64,000 nt of DNA, from the NCBI GenBank assembly GCA_008973525.1, contig WACJ01000048.1, positions 248,001 to 312,000 on the forward strand, written 5' to 3'. Below, piece by piece: positions 47,246-60,456 of the stretch (position 1 is its first letter; each line of letters begins with the position of its first letter). The notes beneath the pieces were generated by a model. It was given only the letters and a program-made list of their open reading frames with translations. It was not told where the DNA came from and searched no databases. The stretch comes from Stenopsyche tienmushanensis (Eukaryota > Arthropoda > Insecta > Trichoptera > Stenopsychidae). A program made the position numbers and the translations under genes.

Positions 47246-47447
47246 CATTACGTAGTTGTTTAGGATACTTCATATATAATGATATTTGCTATGTACCCAG
47301 ACTGGAACACCCAGCACGCCAAGCTGGAACTCTCAAACTTCTGACATGACGATTATCCAATTGATTTTTAGCATTGGAAACTTTGTCAATGTTTAATAAA
47401 TACATATAATAATTTTGTATTAATGTATTATTTTTATTTGTTTACAG

Positions 47448-47548
47448 TCCCGGATATAAAGAAAACAGTGCCTATTGGGTAGGAGCATCGGACAAGACAT
47501 CGGAAGGCGATTTTCGATGGACCGATGGCCTACCTTTTACATTTTCAC
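47448..47548 (+). CDS. CUB/C-type lectin protein, exon D (middle of lectin domain)
   Basis: A 101-bp exon after a 27-kb intron. Acceptor 'tatttttatttgtttacag'; donor TTTTCAC|GTGAGT (47549). The first T completes the codon left by exon C. It encodes 'PGYKENSAYWVGASDKTSEG' then 'DFRWTDGLPFTFS', the central C-type lectin strand with the family's 'YWVG(A/L)..' and '(G.F.WTDG)' motifs. The domain still lacks its last segment (the Gln-Pro-Asp/Asn-Asp loop and last two cysteines), so at least one more exon follows; none was recognised before 64000. Confidence 0.9.
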
Positions 47549-49239
47549 GTGAGTTACACATCCATTTTTTACCAAATATAGCGAACATAAGAATTTTTTT
47601 GGCCAATAAATAAACTTAATCAAGCAAATTTGTTAATCAACTGGAAACGTCTATTCTTCGCGTTGGAAGCATACATAAAAATACACGATCATGCGAAGAG
47701 GCTTGCGTGCTTGATAAAAATAATCCAAATTGGCCTAATGTATGAATAAAACCTCGATCTCGAAATCGAGGTTTATCGATACTCGAGTATGTCAGTTTTT
47801 GCTATTGTATTATATTGAGAATGAACGAATGAAAACAATGTGTGTTTTTCGCTTTTGTATTAGAATTGTATTGAAAACGACATTAATATCCTGTCATTCT
47901 TCGTGATATGATAACATTTGTCTATCCCCTGGCATGGGACAACGTTATCGTATTTAATCACTTTTTTTAAATGAATATTATTGAATTTGAATGCATACGG
48001 TTTGAAATCATTTGCAATTGAAGTGGATATAATCAATCGATTGTCGACTAATTATTTCACCTCATTTCGGGTTTCGATAATGATCTCGTCCGCTCCTAAG
48101 CTATCAATAATAAATATCGAAAGTTGCCCCCAAATGTATTTTTAATAACAAAATTCCAAACTCTTTTGTATCGTATTCGTTGTCAAGGCAAATAATCGAG
48201 GCCTCCTTTCCATACCATTAAGCAGTGAATATAAACAGATTAGGCATACAAAACATGCATTATTCAAGCATAGAAAATTATGCTAAAATTGCTCCAATGC
48301 AATTTGTTTGTGCATTCAGAAACGACATCAAATTATATTACATTCAAAATTGTTTCCTCTGCCATATAATTTGTTATTAAGCACCTCAATATATATATTT
48401 TTATACTGAAACTAAAAAAATAATACTGAATATTAATGATATAACCCGTCAAATGATTGATGATTTGCGATGATGCACATTCATTATTCATTAAATGTTA
48501 TTTAATATATTATTTATAAGCTAAGGTAGAATTTTTTTACATTTTAATTTAGAGTTAATGCAATGAAATATTTTATATATGATTTGGAACAGCGAGTGGT
48601 CATAAATAAGCGAGAATAGGATTTAGGTCATATAAATTTGGTCAAGCATACAAACAGTATTTATACTAAGGTCTTAAAATTAAGACTGAGATTCGATTGA
48701 AATCATACTTTAGTCAAATTTTTGACAGAGAATCTAAGTCGATTTTTAAACAAATATTTACTAAGAACATTGAGTTTATTTAATTTAAATCGAATTCCAT
48801 GATTTATTGATTTCGAAGCTACCTTTAATGTTTTGGATTCGCTAAAGAAATTTAAGCAACTTCATATATTTATTTTCATGTACATGTTTTGGCTTTGTGG
48901 TTTTCTTGATTTTGAAGTTTGGATGCTTTCAAAGACGATCTATTTGCTTTGTATGCCGTAAAATAAGCAAATAGCCCTGTAATATCGTTACTTTACATGG
49001 CATTCAACTTATTAAATGCTAAAATACTAAATAATAATGAAGCAATCGTGTTTTTAGGAATATGAATGTATCAAACAAGGTAATGATTCTTTTAATTTTG
49101 TACGATATAAACTTTCGACAATAAGCTTATTGTCATATATTAACGAAAAATGCCTCTTCTGATTTTTTGAGTATTTCTACGAATATGAAAAAAATAATTG
49201 ATGTATTTGCTTCGCCGATAAAGTTTGTTCGTGTAGCTG
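47549..49239. other. Intron 4, nothing recognised
   Basis: AT-rich intron. A small palindromic motif at about 47752-47782 ('cctcgatctcgaaatcgagg') is present. No exon fitting the lectin domain's end was found. Confidence 0.4.
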
Positions 49240-49650
49240 CAAAGAGGTGAGACAGTCAACAGTATAAGATAGCAAGAAATGCGAATCCCCCGAGTGCCGT
49301 GGCACGGATATCTGCCATTTATTCTTCGAGTAGTGGCCTAGCTATTGAAACGAATTGTCTGTCGTAAGGAGGTCGAGGGGTGGTTTTCGTGGGGGCAGAC
49401 AAATTATCTCAAACGACGGAGCTGCGGGGGTGGCTAAGAGCTAAGAGCCCTCCGCCACTCGATAATATTGTGGTAACGAGAGACGTCGCCGCAATTGTTC
49501 CACCGTACTGCACATACTCCATTATGTGTGATATTCCAAGCATTCTGTTACCTTCAAATAACATCATCTTCCAAGTTGCAACCTCTCATTCATTGCTCGG
49601 TTGTATTTTTATTGGAAGTATTGAATGCGAGTAGCTATTCTTGGAAATGT
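49240..49650. promoter_or_regulatory. Non-repetitive GC-richer intronic block (candidate regulatory)
   Basis: Unique block with GC-rich words ('ccgagtgccgtggcacgg', 'gagctgcgggggtgg'). An 84-codon + frame (49380-49634) has no recognisable domain and no good splice sites. It is a candidate enhancer or internal promoter. Confidence 0.3.
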
Positions 49651-52600
49651 AACGCTTCAGTGTATCGGTTATGGCTTTTTATGATTCTAACACCTTATAC
49701 TTTCGATGCTGATAAAAATTGTTAGTATGACAACATTACCTACTTACTTTGAGAAAATCAAGATTTATTTATATAAGGAAAGTGCACCTAAAAATTATAC
49801 AAAAAAATATCTGATACTTATTAAATTCAAGCATTTAAGCATTTCGTACAGTGCTCTTCCTTTTTGTGCCCTTATTATCCACTTGCTTAGTTGTCTTTTT
49901 TAAATCTGTGTTAACATTTTTTTGACTCTATTTGCATCCTTACTTGAACAAAAATAAGAAAGATCCTTAACGAGAACCTCATGCTTGCAAAAAATAGCAG
50001 ATATAGGGGCAAGTCTGCGACTGCAGCGGTCTCAGAGCCGTTTGGGGCGCAATCTGGACGGAGTGTTTGCTTCGAGCGCATTTCGCGAATTGTAAATCAC
50101 TGAAATAATCCGAATTTATTCACTAAAATTATGGACAATACATCTTAGAGATGCTCATGCAAAGGCTCAAAAATAATTTAATAAATCCTAAAAGCGTCTA
50201 AATGACAAATTTAGCGCCGAATTAATTATCTCCGTTGATGTCTTCGGATACTTGCTTCAGTTCGCATAGTCTAATTTATCCTCGGTGAACATTTTCTGCT
50301 CCATTTGCAGTGCTTTGAACATCTCCTAAGAGAAACATCGCTGCAGTTTTCGAACAAGGCAGACATATTTGAATTGTTCGAGCAAAATATTCAAGAAGTT
50401 TAAAATCTTGCTGTACCGACTTGAATGCTAAGAAGTTAATCAAGATCAAGCACAAAGTTGTGCAACTAATAAAAGTCGAGGCGCAACTTTATATCCGGCG
50501 AACTTGTACTCGACGATGCGCATTTTAAATCTGTATACATTTTTTCCCCGACGGGATGCTTTAAACTATGTTTTAAGATTGAATATGAACTTAATTTTTC
50601 GCTTTGGTCATACATTCGAGCATTAAATTTTAGAAAGAAATTCGATCCCATGGAACATTGCCAATGTGTGAATCGGTGCCATAGTAATTATCTAGAAGCG
50701 TATCATATTTGCAATCGGGAAGAAGTTATCTCATTACCATATCAATTTTATTTTAAACATAGAGAAAATTTCCCACGACAAAATGACATTAAAAAATTCC
50801 AATTTTAAGTGTCATATCACGAAAAAAGGATGTAGATTTTGCGCCCTTATCAGTCGCTGAAACTTAAACGAGCTCCCCGCTTAATCCATTATATCCGTAC
50901 GTGTTAAAATTACACAGAAACTCCCAAGAAACATTTAAGTAGACAAAATTTAATCTCCAATGCAAGCTATAAACTGCCGAGTTCAGAAGTCGGTGGGGCA
51001 AAGTTGATGATTTATACCGGAGGTGTTATGACAAAATTTGCATGGTTTTGCATATCTTAAAGCATCCGCAGACCTCTTGATGCAATTTCCTTATTAAATT
51101 GGGAAAATTATGAATATTTAATAGACTCGCAGCGATCTTGAGAGCGAATTTAAATTGCAGCGATTCATTAAATGAGCCATTTCAACGCGAAGAAATATAT
51201 TCTTCCATACATTAAGCGTCCAGACGATTTCGGGAATAAATTATTTTATTACGAGCAATTTGATTCAGACTTTTGCTTTGGTTTGGCATCTAAAAAAACT
51301 GCATCTTTTGTGCGTCGCGACTTTGTGTCGGGGTCGAAATGAAAGTTTTATTATGAAAATCCAGTCGAGGAAAAATATCGTAAATCTTCGTCGTTTCATA
51401 CGCTAATTAATTCAGCGTGTTGACTTTGAATCGATTGTTGTATTAAATTGTTTGCTTTTTACTACTAAGAAGATTGCATGGAAAGTTATTTTAAATCTCT
51501 TGGCAAATAAATGTAAAACCATTTTAATGGAAGACGTAAAAAAGTCGACATCTTTGCGAATTCTATTCGTTGCATAAAATTTCAATATCACAATATTTAA
51601 ATTGGCTACTAGCAGACCTTTATTATTCCCTTTTGAATTCCTCAAACATTAATTCCACGGTAAAAGTTTCCACAACTGAGCATTAAAAACTTTCGAATTG
51701 TTCATCCTCCTTTAAATGTTTTTATAATGTAAATAGTTCAAATAAAATTTGCTAAATTGCTCAACTTAATATTAGTTGAATTATAAAGAGAATGATCAAT
51801 ATAGCCTGACATTTAAATGCCAAATTGTTATATTTATTAATTCTTAAAATAAATACTTAAGTTTCTAAAAATTGTTTTTTTGCCTCCAAGCCAATTGAAA
51901 TTGTCATGTATCAATATTTTATGTTTAAATTAGAATTCAAATGATTTTCGTTTAGTTTAAATGGGCGATTTGTACGTGAATATTTCATTCAAACGTAGTA
52001 GAACAATTGAATGTGGCAACACCCACCAGCCAAATCGACGATTGTAGATCGATAAGTTCTCAACCACCACCGTTTTTATCAGCACCCTCAGGGCTTAAGT
52101 GAACTTGAAAATGGATATTTAATTTTGTAGGTGACTCAAAGTTACACGGCTGATGCACGATAATTTCTAGGTCAAAGATAAGTCGCATTCTCGAGCTGTT
52201 TTCCAATGAAGGGTTCAAAAAATCGATTGCTAAGAATGTCCAGTATTTCTGCTGCCTTTTGAGGAATGGAAGAACTATATTTATTTTTAAAAATTCTTAA
52301 AATACAAATTGTAATTGTTGGACTCTTGGATAAAGGGTTTTTAAGGTGAACTTATTATACGACACAATTCGCCAAAAATAAATTATTTTTCTATCATAAT
52401 AAAGCAAGCTATATGCGTAGTATTTGATTATTTGATGCAATCATAAATTTATTAAAACCCCGAGGAAGTCATAAAAAATAATCATAAAAGTCGACATGAC
52501 ATTGAATACAATTTTATTTTTTTATTTTCCATTAGTTAAGTTTGTAGCTTTAAATTTAATCGATGGCACAATTAGGATAAAATAAGAAATAATGTCGCAT

Positions 52601-52827
52601 ACAAAAGCTGGTGCCCTGATTATAAAAATGTCTCAATTTCGCTGGCAATTACGTTGAAAAATAGTTTAAAATATTTTTTAAGTATACTATAGATTTCAAT
52701 TAAATACAATTATTTCAAATTTTCATAGAACATTTCGTAGGAAAGAATCTTACAAATCATGCTTATTAATGTTATTGGAGCCTTCATAATGTGTATATTT
52801 GAAGATAAACTCTATGTAAGAGACATG
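49651..52827. other. Intron 4, nothing firmly recognised
   Basis: Long intron segment, AT-rich with less AT-rich unique patches at about 50000-50260 and 51000-51420. The frames are short and unrecognised. Confidence 0.35.
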
Positions 52828-53370
52828 TCCAGAAAGTAAGTGTACTAGATTTTTATATTTTTTGAAAAAGTGTGTTTGAAAAAATATTACAGGATATTGT
52901 TAGTATACTTGTTGACTGTTTTTTTTTTAATGATTGTCATCCGGTTCAATGTATATGGTGGGCCATGACACAAGCTTCTTATATCCTCAAAACGCTAAGG
53001 CAATGTTTTTTTTGCTCGAAATTGTGGTTTTGATTTTTTTGGTATATGAGGAATTGGTGTGATACCACTGTGATGACTGTTTTTTTTACTCGTGCATATA
53101 ATGAACCATCCACATTTAATCTCCAGTCACAATAGAGCTCAGAAAATCCTCATCTTCCAATTTAAATCGCTCAAGCCGCTCGCACTTAATAAGTTTTCTT
53201 ACCGATATCTTTCACGAAACTGGACACTGCAACGTGAGTTTACATATTACCGTATTCCTGAGATGATCACTCCATTAGGAGATCTCCTTTTATCATTCAG
53301 TGTTGCCAATCTCCAAAAAAAAAACAAAAAACCACAGCACGTTATGGTTACAGTACACTTACTTTCTGAA
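52828..53370 (-). mobile_element. Mariner family M3, second internally deleted copy
   Basis: Termini TCCAGAAAGTAAGTGTACTA (from 52828) and 'agtacacttactttctgaa' (to 53370), matching the copy at 23109-23565. The - strand keeps the region before and around the first catalytic residue: 'LERFKLEDEDFLSSIVTGD' followed by a stop where Glu is expected. The right-hand part (53205-53300) matches the N-terminal part of the other copy. 543 bp; inactive. Confidence 0.85.
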
Positions 53371-54100
53371 CATTCTCGTTTTATAGTATCATGTAAAATA
53401 CATAACATAGATTTCATAATATTTACGTTTACATTTGAACGAATACATTTAAACACTTTTTCTATTAAAGTTTTAAATATCTTTTATCGGACATTAACTC
53501 CATTAATACCGTGCACACATATCTGTGCGTTTCATCGTTTCTACTTTATACACAAACAAAAACATGTTAAGCTTTATTTTTATCCAAGCGTATTTATTTA
53601 ACACGTCGAATGCAAATATCACCGATGCTGTATTTGATCACAATATTATTTAAATAATAAATCTACTAGTTCAAACGGATGAAAAATTTGCACATTCAGT
53701 TTAAAAATTGTGTAGCCATATTTTTCTATACAAATATTTTTTTTGTGTATTTTGTGCATTATTGAAATAATATATTTTTAGAGGTTTTCATTTTTATTAC
53801 CCGTTACTCTAATCTCTTATCATTTCTCGACGTCTTTTAAAGTTTTGCCGCAGCAGAAGTCGGTGTTTACAATCTGTCTAAAAGTAAACAAACAAAACAA
53901 GTTGTAAATGTATCGTTTGTTATTGGTAATGAATGCTCACTGACGGTAAAATTTATTTTTTTACAACAAGAGTTCTTACTGTTACTGAAAATAGTATTTT
54001 ATCGATCACTAACGAATACCCGGCATGCGTTGTAATGCCATAGGCAATATTTGAAAAGAAACACAGTACGTGGTTTATTGCTTCAGGTCACTTCCCCGTA
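53371..54100. other. Intron 4, nothing recognised
   Basis: AT-rich; no gene or repeat recognised. Confidence 0.35.
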
Positions 54101-54103
54101 ACC

Positions 54104-54185
54104 CAAATTTCATTTCACCAGACCAATATGCGCCAATATGGTGCATCCATACAATATGTTTACTATACTTATGTTATTCCTCCCT
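54104..54185 (+). repeat. Dispersed repeat R4, short copy
   Basis: 'tttcaccagaccaatatgcg' and 'ccaatatggtgcatccata' are exactly as at 34281-34320, then diverge after 'atgtta'. Confidence 0.6.
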
Positions 54186-57100
54186 GACAATTTTTTTTTT
54201 TTTGTTACGCGAATCAAAGTTTGATTTTTGTCGATTTCGCCATTATAAAATGTAATAAAACAAACCAAACAAAACTGTATTTCAAATTTATTTTCGCCGT
54301 CATCATTATCGCTTTCTCGCACAAAATATTACCTTCCCTTTTTTTATTTATCATTTTTTTCGGACTTCGCTTTGCGTTATAAAATCAAATAATAATTTTC
54401 ATAAATTCACTTTATTCATTAACACTTATTTGGGATCCCTCCCTTTATGCTGGAGCCCAAATCGGGCTGAATCGCTAATACGATTAATTCAAATGTGATA
54501 TTCTTTCAGGGCCGGTGCGCCATTACCATGATTACTTATTTATCCAAATTTAAATTTGCACAAGCAAATCGGGCCAACGTTTGGCTAATGTTTTACGAGT
54601 AGCCGGGCCAAATTGCCCATCGCCCCTCCCCACACTATATTTCCCTTATGATCCATCTCTTTTCCGCTTGTTTTTTTTTCTTGCCGATTTTTTAATCCAT
54701 TTTAAATCCTCTTGCGTCCGTCTCGCATATTTTTTTGTGCCCCGCCCGCGGGTATAAGCACTTTTCTCTTTAATTTGAACCGAATTGGCGTTTTAAACCG
54801 TTCGCCGAGAGGAGAAGAGAGAAAAAATCTTTTTTCTAATTGGGTTACACCAATTTTGCTTTTCTTTTAATCGCGATACGTTTATGAGGACGGCGTTTTT
54901 TTTTCGGCCAAGGCGAAACTCTGCAAAAAATAAAAGAAATTTTAATGAATTCGAGTGGTACACAACTGGCAATTTGATTTTTTGTTTCGCAGAAATATCA
55001 CATATTTCAGCAAATAGCATGAACCATTTGTTAAATCAACAGAATCTGATAAATTTCGATGTCGTATGCTTTTATTGAAAAATCGAAATTTTCAGAAACA
55101 AAATGCATTTCTTACATTACACAAATAATGGAAAATATTTAGCTTTACAATTGAATCGCTTGATACTTAAATAAGGACTCAATTTCTTGGAAAACAATTT
55201 TCATTGTTTCATTTTTCAACAGCAATATTCTCATTTTTCATCGAAAAGTTCTTCATAAATATAAAAAAAATATCTATGAAACGTATACAAAATGCTTTTT
55301 TAGATTCTCATCAGTGCCCAATATAAAATGAACATATTGTTTTATATTCTTAATCAAGATCTTTTTTATAGTCAAGAGCACAGTTACGAAATCGGGGTAA
55401 CCGCCGGGAAGAACAAACCTTTCGGCGGCCAAGACTATCGGTCGGCCCTTAACAGTAATGTCACCATAATACAAATAAAATAATTATTACATGTCATGAA
55501 TTAGTATTATTTTATGATAATAATAACAAATATGTTATTAATAGAAGTGTCACAAAGAGAAGAATTTAAATTTAGATCAATTGACCTTAAAATTTCGTGG
55601 GCCGGTCGTGGGATAACAATCCGTCCTCTGCATTTATAAATACTTGTCATTACGGGATCGTGGTAGGCCAAAAAAATAATTTGCGTGTAATTTTAGAACC
55701 TGGCAAATGAGATTCGGTGGAATCTTATTACCACAAAATAAACAAAACGTTGTAAAATTATATCCAATGAACCCGATGCCTGGGCTAAAAGTTAAATGCT
55801 TCTGTAAAAATCATATAAAAACATCATAAGAATTGAATATTTGCTCATTAATATTGATTAGATTTTGTATCAATACATATTTGCTTTCTGAGATTAGAAG
55901 AAACGTTGTATGATTGTTTTATTGATTTTTTGAGTTGGATAAATTAACTTTAAAAATTAGATCAAAAAATCTGGTTATCAGTTAAATTCTTAGATCACCA
56001 TCTTGTATGTAATATAGTTTATTAGGTATTACATCTATATAAATCGATGATTTTTCACTATGAAAATCATTCGATTCTCATCTATCTTCCGATGATATTT
56101 GCATAAAATATTAGAAATCTGATGGACACATGTTAGATTTTGTCTTCAGATGATCTATGATTGATTGATCTTTGTCCATATTCTTTAATTATAATTTTCA
56201 GCTTCCGTATCACCAATATTTTATAAGATTCTGTTCCAAAGCGTTTATCTACATTGTTAGCTATGACAGTGTACCATCATTCCATAAGCTTGTTTATTCA
56301 TTTGCTATAAAATTATGAGACTATGGTCCAAAAATTAAAATTCAGGGATAGGGATAAAAATAAAGGTAAAATGATTCTGAAAAGAGCAAAAAAAAATATC
56401 AAAAAATCAAAATATATTGACATTTTTTTTATTTAATACAAAGCTATCCACTGATTAATGACACAAATCGACAAAGACATCGGTAAAACTCTTGGCAACC
56501 CAATTCAAAGTCCGAAAAACACTGATCTAAGACCAAAACCCTCAGGAAAACAACAGGATCCAATATAGCGATAGCACATGCGTTCGAGCGTTATCATAGT
56601 GAAACACTACCCTTTTACATTAGTGGCTTTTAGTAATCCCTTTTATGGAACAATTGCTAATATTTTTTAAATGGTTTCCTGTAGATTTGATGACCCAAGA
56701 AGATTAAGTTATGAGTCTGACTGCTTAATCCCGGGACTTCTCGGAATAAATTTCACTTCAGGGCGCAAGTTTCAAATAAGGTAGTTTCCCTGCCGCACTT
56801 TGTATTATATTTATAATGAGGGTTATAAAGGTTGATTCGCCTTCAAATATCCATATTTTATTAATTTGCAAAGATTTCTTCGAAATATTTTAACGAAAAT
56901 GTAGTAATCGTAGATTAATCATAGTAATTTTGTACGGATTTCTCACTTTAAAATGCCCACATTTTGAATCCATCTAGCTGATGTTGATGATGATGGCGCT
57001 TGTACAACTTGACAGTTGTGGAGCCGACGAACTCCAATGCCGACAAATTATGGCCTGCTCCCATTTGGTGAATATTTTCGGCATTAGCCTGCAAAAGTTG

Positions 57101-58344
57101 TGGAAGTGGGCCATTTATCTTGCCATCTCCAACCCACATACCGATACTTAAATACGTTCCTTGCATCACGAAAGACATTTATCACCTTTTGAAATAAAGG
57201 CATGAATTATAGCAATGCATTAGGTGATAAACTTAGTCGGTTAACCCTTGGCGTGCAGCGCACTTTGCTGGACCGTATCCATTAAACATTTATTACCCCC
57301 CGAGTGCATTATGCATCAAGTTCCCGGCAGAGGCCCTTCGTGTCCAGACCGCACACCATGCACTTCATTTACTCGCCGTATATGGCGCTGCATTCGTTCA
57401 CCCCCTGCCGTAAAGTATAGCCACTACTTACTACCCTCGCATGCATCCCCTAACGAGATACTTATACCTCGGTATTCGCGCTTTATCAAAGCCAGGTTTA
57501 ATTATAGGATATTAGCTTTTTAATTACTATAAGACGCAATCTCATATGTGCGAACCGGTGGAATTATTTTATATTTAATGCAGCCCATAACTGGTATTAA
57601 TTTCGTTTTGTGCTGTTGCATGTGAAATTAATTCAATATTAAGTGGTTTAAGACTTCAACAGATTGCATGCTTGGTCTGAAAATGTAGGACGTAAGATTT
57701 ATAAAATCCACATTGACACCATTCAAGAAAAAATAAGAGGATGTAAACCTTTAAAGTGAACTAGTTCTTGGGCTCTGTATTTTATTATTATAGGCTAGTG
57801 TTAAAAATAATGATAAATATCTTACATCTCTGGGAGAATATTCCATGGAGATCGCTTATATAACTATGAAATATATGGCAATTTCAGGAGAAGAAAATAA
57901 TTAAAAATAATGCAACCCAGAGCATATCTTGTGTATATTTTTGTACATATCACATTGCAGGAAGATAGATAAAGATTTCTTAAAAGGAGGATATCCTGGC
58001 CATTCACTTTGAGTGGTACGGAAATTGTGCAAGATCCAATGTTCCTATCTTTCTAAAACCTATCAAGTCGATAAAACGGTACGTTTATTTTTTATTATGG
58101 GATAATGTATGATATTGTTTATGATAAATTAAATTTATGATAAAATAACAAATTCACAATGAAATTCAATCAAAATAATGAATTTAAACTTAAATTCTAC
58201 AAGATCAAAAAAGGGTTCTAAGCAGAAACAGCGAATGCTCATGAGAAAACGAGGACTTGCTCTGGTCTTAAATCGCAGATAACGATTATCTGTGTGTACT
58301 TTTATAAAAAAATCATGATTGTACAAGGCCTTTATATCAAATTA
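54186..58344. other. Intron 4, mostly unrecognised
   Basis: The 54370-54900 and 57190-57520 parts are less AT-rich, unique and may be regulatory. Two - strand frames with protein-like composition (55274-55474 and 56948-57178) have neither matching splice sites nor domains I recognise. The rest is AT-rich. Confidence 0.3.
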
Positions 58345-58480
58345 CATCTAATTTTTTTTGTGCGGTAGATGCGATCCGCGAAAAATCGCACAAAAAAAAG
58401 CTATGACTTACAAAGAAAAAGTAAATTTGCGTTCCATGGATTTTAAAAACCGCATAACTTTGAAACAAAAAAAGTCGATA
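58345..58480 (-). repeat. Dispersed repeat R1, copy D (terminal part)
   Basis: 'aaatcgcacaaaaaaaagct', 'aaaaaccgcataactttgaa' match R1 copy C and the reverse of copy A (770-840). The first 50 bases are a hairpin: TTTTTTTTGTGCG ... CGCACAAAAAAAA. Confidence 0.65.
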
Positions 58481-58689
58481 TTTCCTACTAATTTTTTTTA
58501 ATAATTAGCTTATGATTTATAAAATACAAATATGTCCCAATATTACTTGAGAATTTGAAATTCAAATATTAAATATTAACAAAGCGATTATGGTTAGAAT
58601 TGATAACACTTGATCTGGCGAAATTAAACTATGACTTAAATTTTAGGTTACTAATTTATATTTATTTAATCTATAACTTTTATATATTT

Positions 58690-59185
58690 GATTGCTTACA
58701 TATATTTAGGGATATACAGGGTATTTTCAGGGACAAAACTTGTTTGGGGATAAAAGGGGTATTTTACAACGTTTCACACATAGGCCCTATGTCCTAAGTT
58801 ACAGGGTTGTCGAAAAGGATTTTTTTTCAGCATTATAAAAAGATATCCAAAATTTCACCATCAAACCGTCATTACTTTTTCACCTGTGATCATGATAGTA
58901 AAAATAACCTTTTTTGTATTTCACAATTATGCTACTTGTCATATAAATCATTCAATAAGTCGTTAAAGTTCAAGAAAAAAAAATATGCTCAAGATGTTGT
59001 GGGCACCTTTGTCGTGTAAATTAATTATTTTGGCTGCCCTATTCCGTGGCCTTCATGATCTTCAGATCTGACACCAATGAATTTCTTTGTTTGGGGACGT
59101 GCCCTGTAACGTGACTCGCACGGTCACCAGATCTGACACCACTGGATTTCTTTGCCTAGTAACGTGCCCTATTCCGTTTGACGTG
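58690..59185 (+). repeat. Mariner-like element remnant with 65-bp tandem unit, second locus
   Basis: Positions 58735-58860 are the reverse complement of 18600-18750 (shared 'ctatgtcct.agt.acagggttgt'). From 59037 a 65-bp unit is repeated, with starts at 59037, 59102 and 59167; each contains 'agatctgacaccaNtg.attt', the 'SPDLTPLDFF' transposase segment, in shifted frames. It is the same unit and period as at 18296-18425. Confidence 0.65.
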
Positions 59186-59194
59186 TTCGCTCAA

Positions 59195-59225
59195 TTTAGT
59201 CAATCAATCAATCAATCCAACAATC
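59195..59225. repeat. Short TCAA tetranucleotide repeat
   Basis: 'tcaatcaatcaatcaatcca' then 'acaatcaa': a small simple-sequence run. Confidence 0.7.
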
Positions 59226-59839
59226 AAGTCCTAATCAATGCAGCATTGCTTATTTTTGTTAAAGAATTAAATTTGTATTATGCATATCGAAGCAACATCA
59301 CAATTTATATATATGTGGTTCTAAATAAATGCAATGTAGGGTTAAATTCATCGAGAAGTTTTATTAATTTATTGTCATACAGAAGAGTAGCTTTGCAGTA
59401 GTTTGCCAATGCTACCCCAAGGAATCAATGCGATCAGACAGAATGTATTTCGTTTTGCAATAATTTTGCCTCTTTATTTAGGATTGTCTTCTTATCTTCA
59501 TGATAAAGTATGAAGACTATGCCAAAATTTGTCACTGTATGAATTAATTAATATTATTTGAATGAAAATGCTTTGTAAATCTGCAGTGGATTTATATTAT
59601 AATATTCATTCAATCTAAGATCATTATTTAGTATTGTAGTTCAAGGCATTATAATATCATGTCATTGCGTGGTTCATAAAGACATTCTTCAGCATGGCAT
59701 AATCACAAAATTGCACTCATAACATGAAAACTCTTTCATTTATCGGCGTACGACGGCTGTTTCGTGAAAAATACAAGCAGATTTAGCGTTCACATTCGCA
59801 TTCACAATATGGCGTAATGATGCTTCAATGTAGTATTCA

Positions 59840-60300
59840 AATTTTAGAAGAAATTTCCGTGTGCAAAAGAGGTTCATTAGTATGTGAGCGCGATAGCGTA
59901 GATAACACGTCGTCGACGGGGCGTACCTTTAGAGCTGCAATAATACATAACGACCGCCGCGTTATGATTTGGTAATAAATGAATTATTAAGGTTTCGTCG
60001 AGGAGGCCTTTCTGCATAAAAATGTTTATCATGGCGGACATAACACCAGAACATGACGTCGGCGCCATTAGCATGTCCGTATATAGTCACTCACGAGACT
60101 TTATATTCGGGAATGCGGTCGTTGGAGGCAGTTTCCGCATGTTAAGGGCACATCAATATGTGGGGATTTATTGCCGATGTTGGAATACGCAAAGAAGTTA
60201 TGACAAACTGTGTCCATAAAAGAGAAGTACTAACTCGCTGCAGATGCTCGGGAACTCCGCCAGCGGCCGCTCCTGTAGACAGGTCCAGGATTTTATTTAC
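59840..60300. promoter_or_regulatory. Non-repetitive GC-richer intronic block (candidate regulatory)
   Basis: Unique block with many CG words ('cgtcgtcgacggggcgtacc', 'ctccgccagcggccgctcc'). Short frames on both strands, no domains, no repeat matches. Candidate conserved non-coding DNA. Confidence 0.3.
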
Positions 60301-60456
60301 CGTCGGAGATGGGTTGATAGCGGCACGCTAATTCTTTGTGTTCGGATGAAATGACGTAAAAAGTTTATTCTTCGTTTGTGTCGTCCTTTTTCTCGTTCTT
60401 TGTCCTTCGCCAATCTTTCTTCGACATTTTTGTAATATCATCGCTTCATTTATTTA

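Noticed and set aside
47752..47782. Short palindrome around CTCGATCTCGAAATCGAG as an RNA or terminator
   Set aside because: Short, imperfect, and without context; probably chance in an intron.
54509..54560. Possible exon after 'attctttcag' completing the C-type lectin domain
   Set aside because: The in-phase translation lacks the expected Trp, Asn-Asp and cysteine motifs and soon hits a stop.
55274..55474. - strand frame with protein-like composition (around 'GRPIVLAAERFVLPGG')
   Set aside because: No acceptor upstream, no recognisable family and the tail runs into AT-rich noise. A short exon cannot be excluded.
56948..57178. 76-codon - strand frame
   Set aside because: Has an ATG and protein-like composition but no domain, promoter or splice partners.
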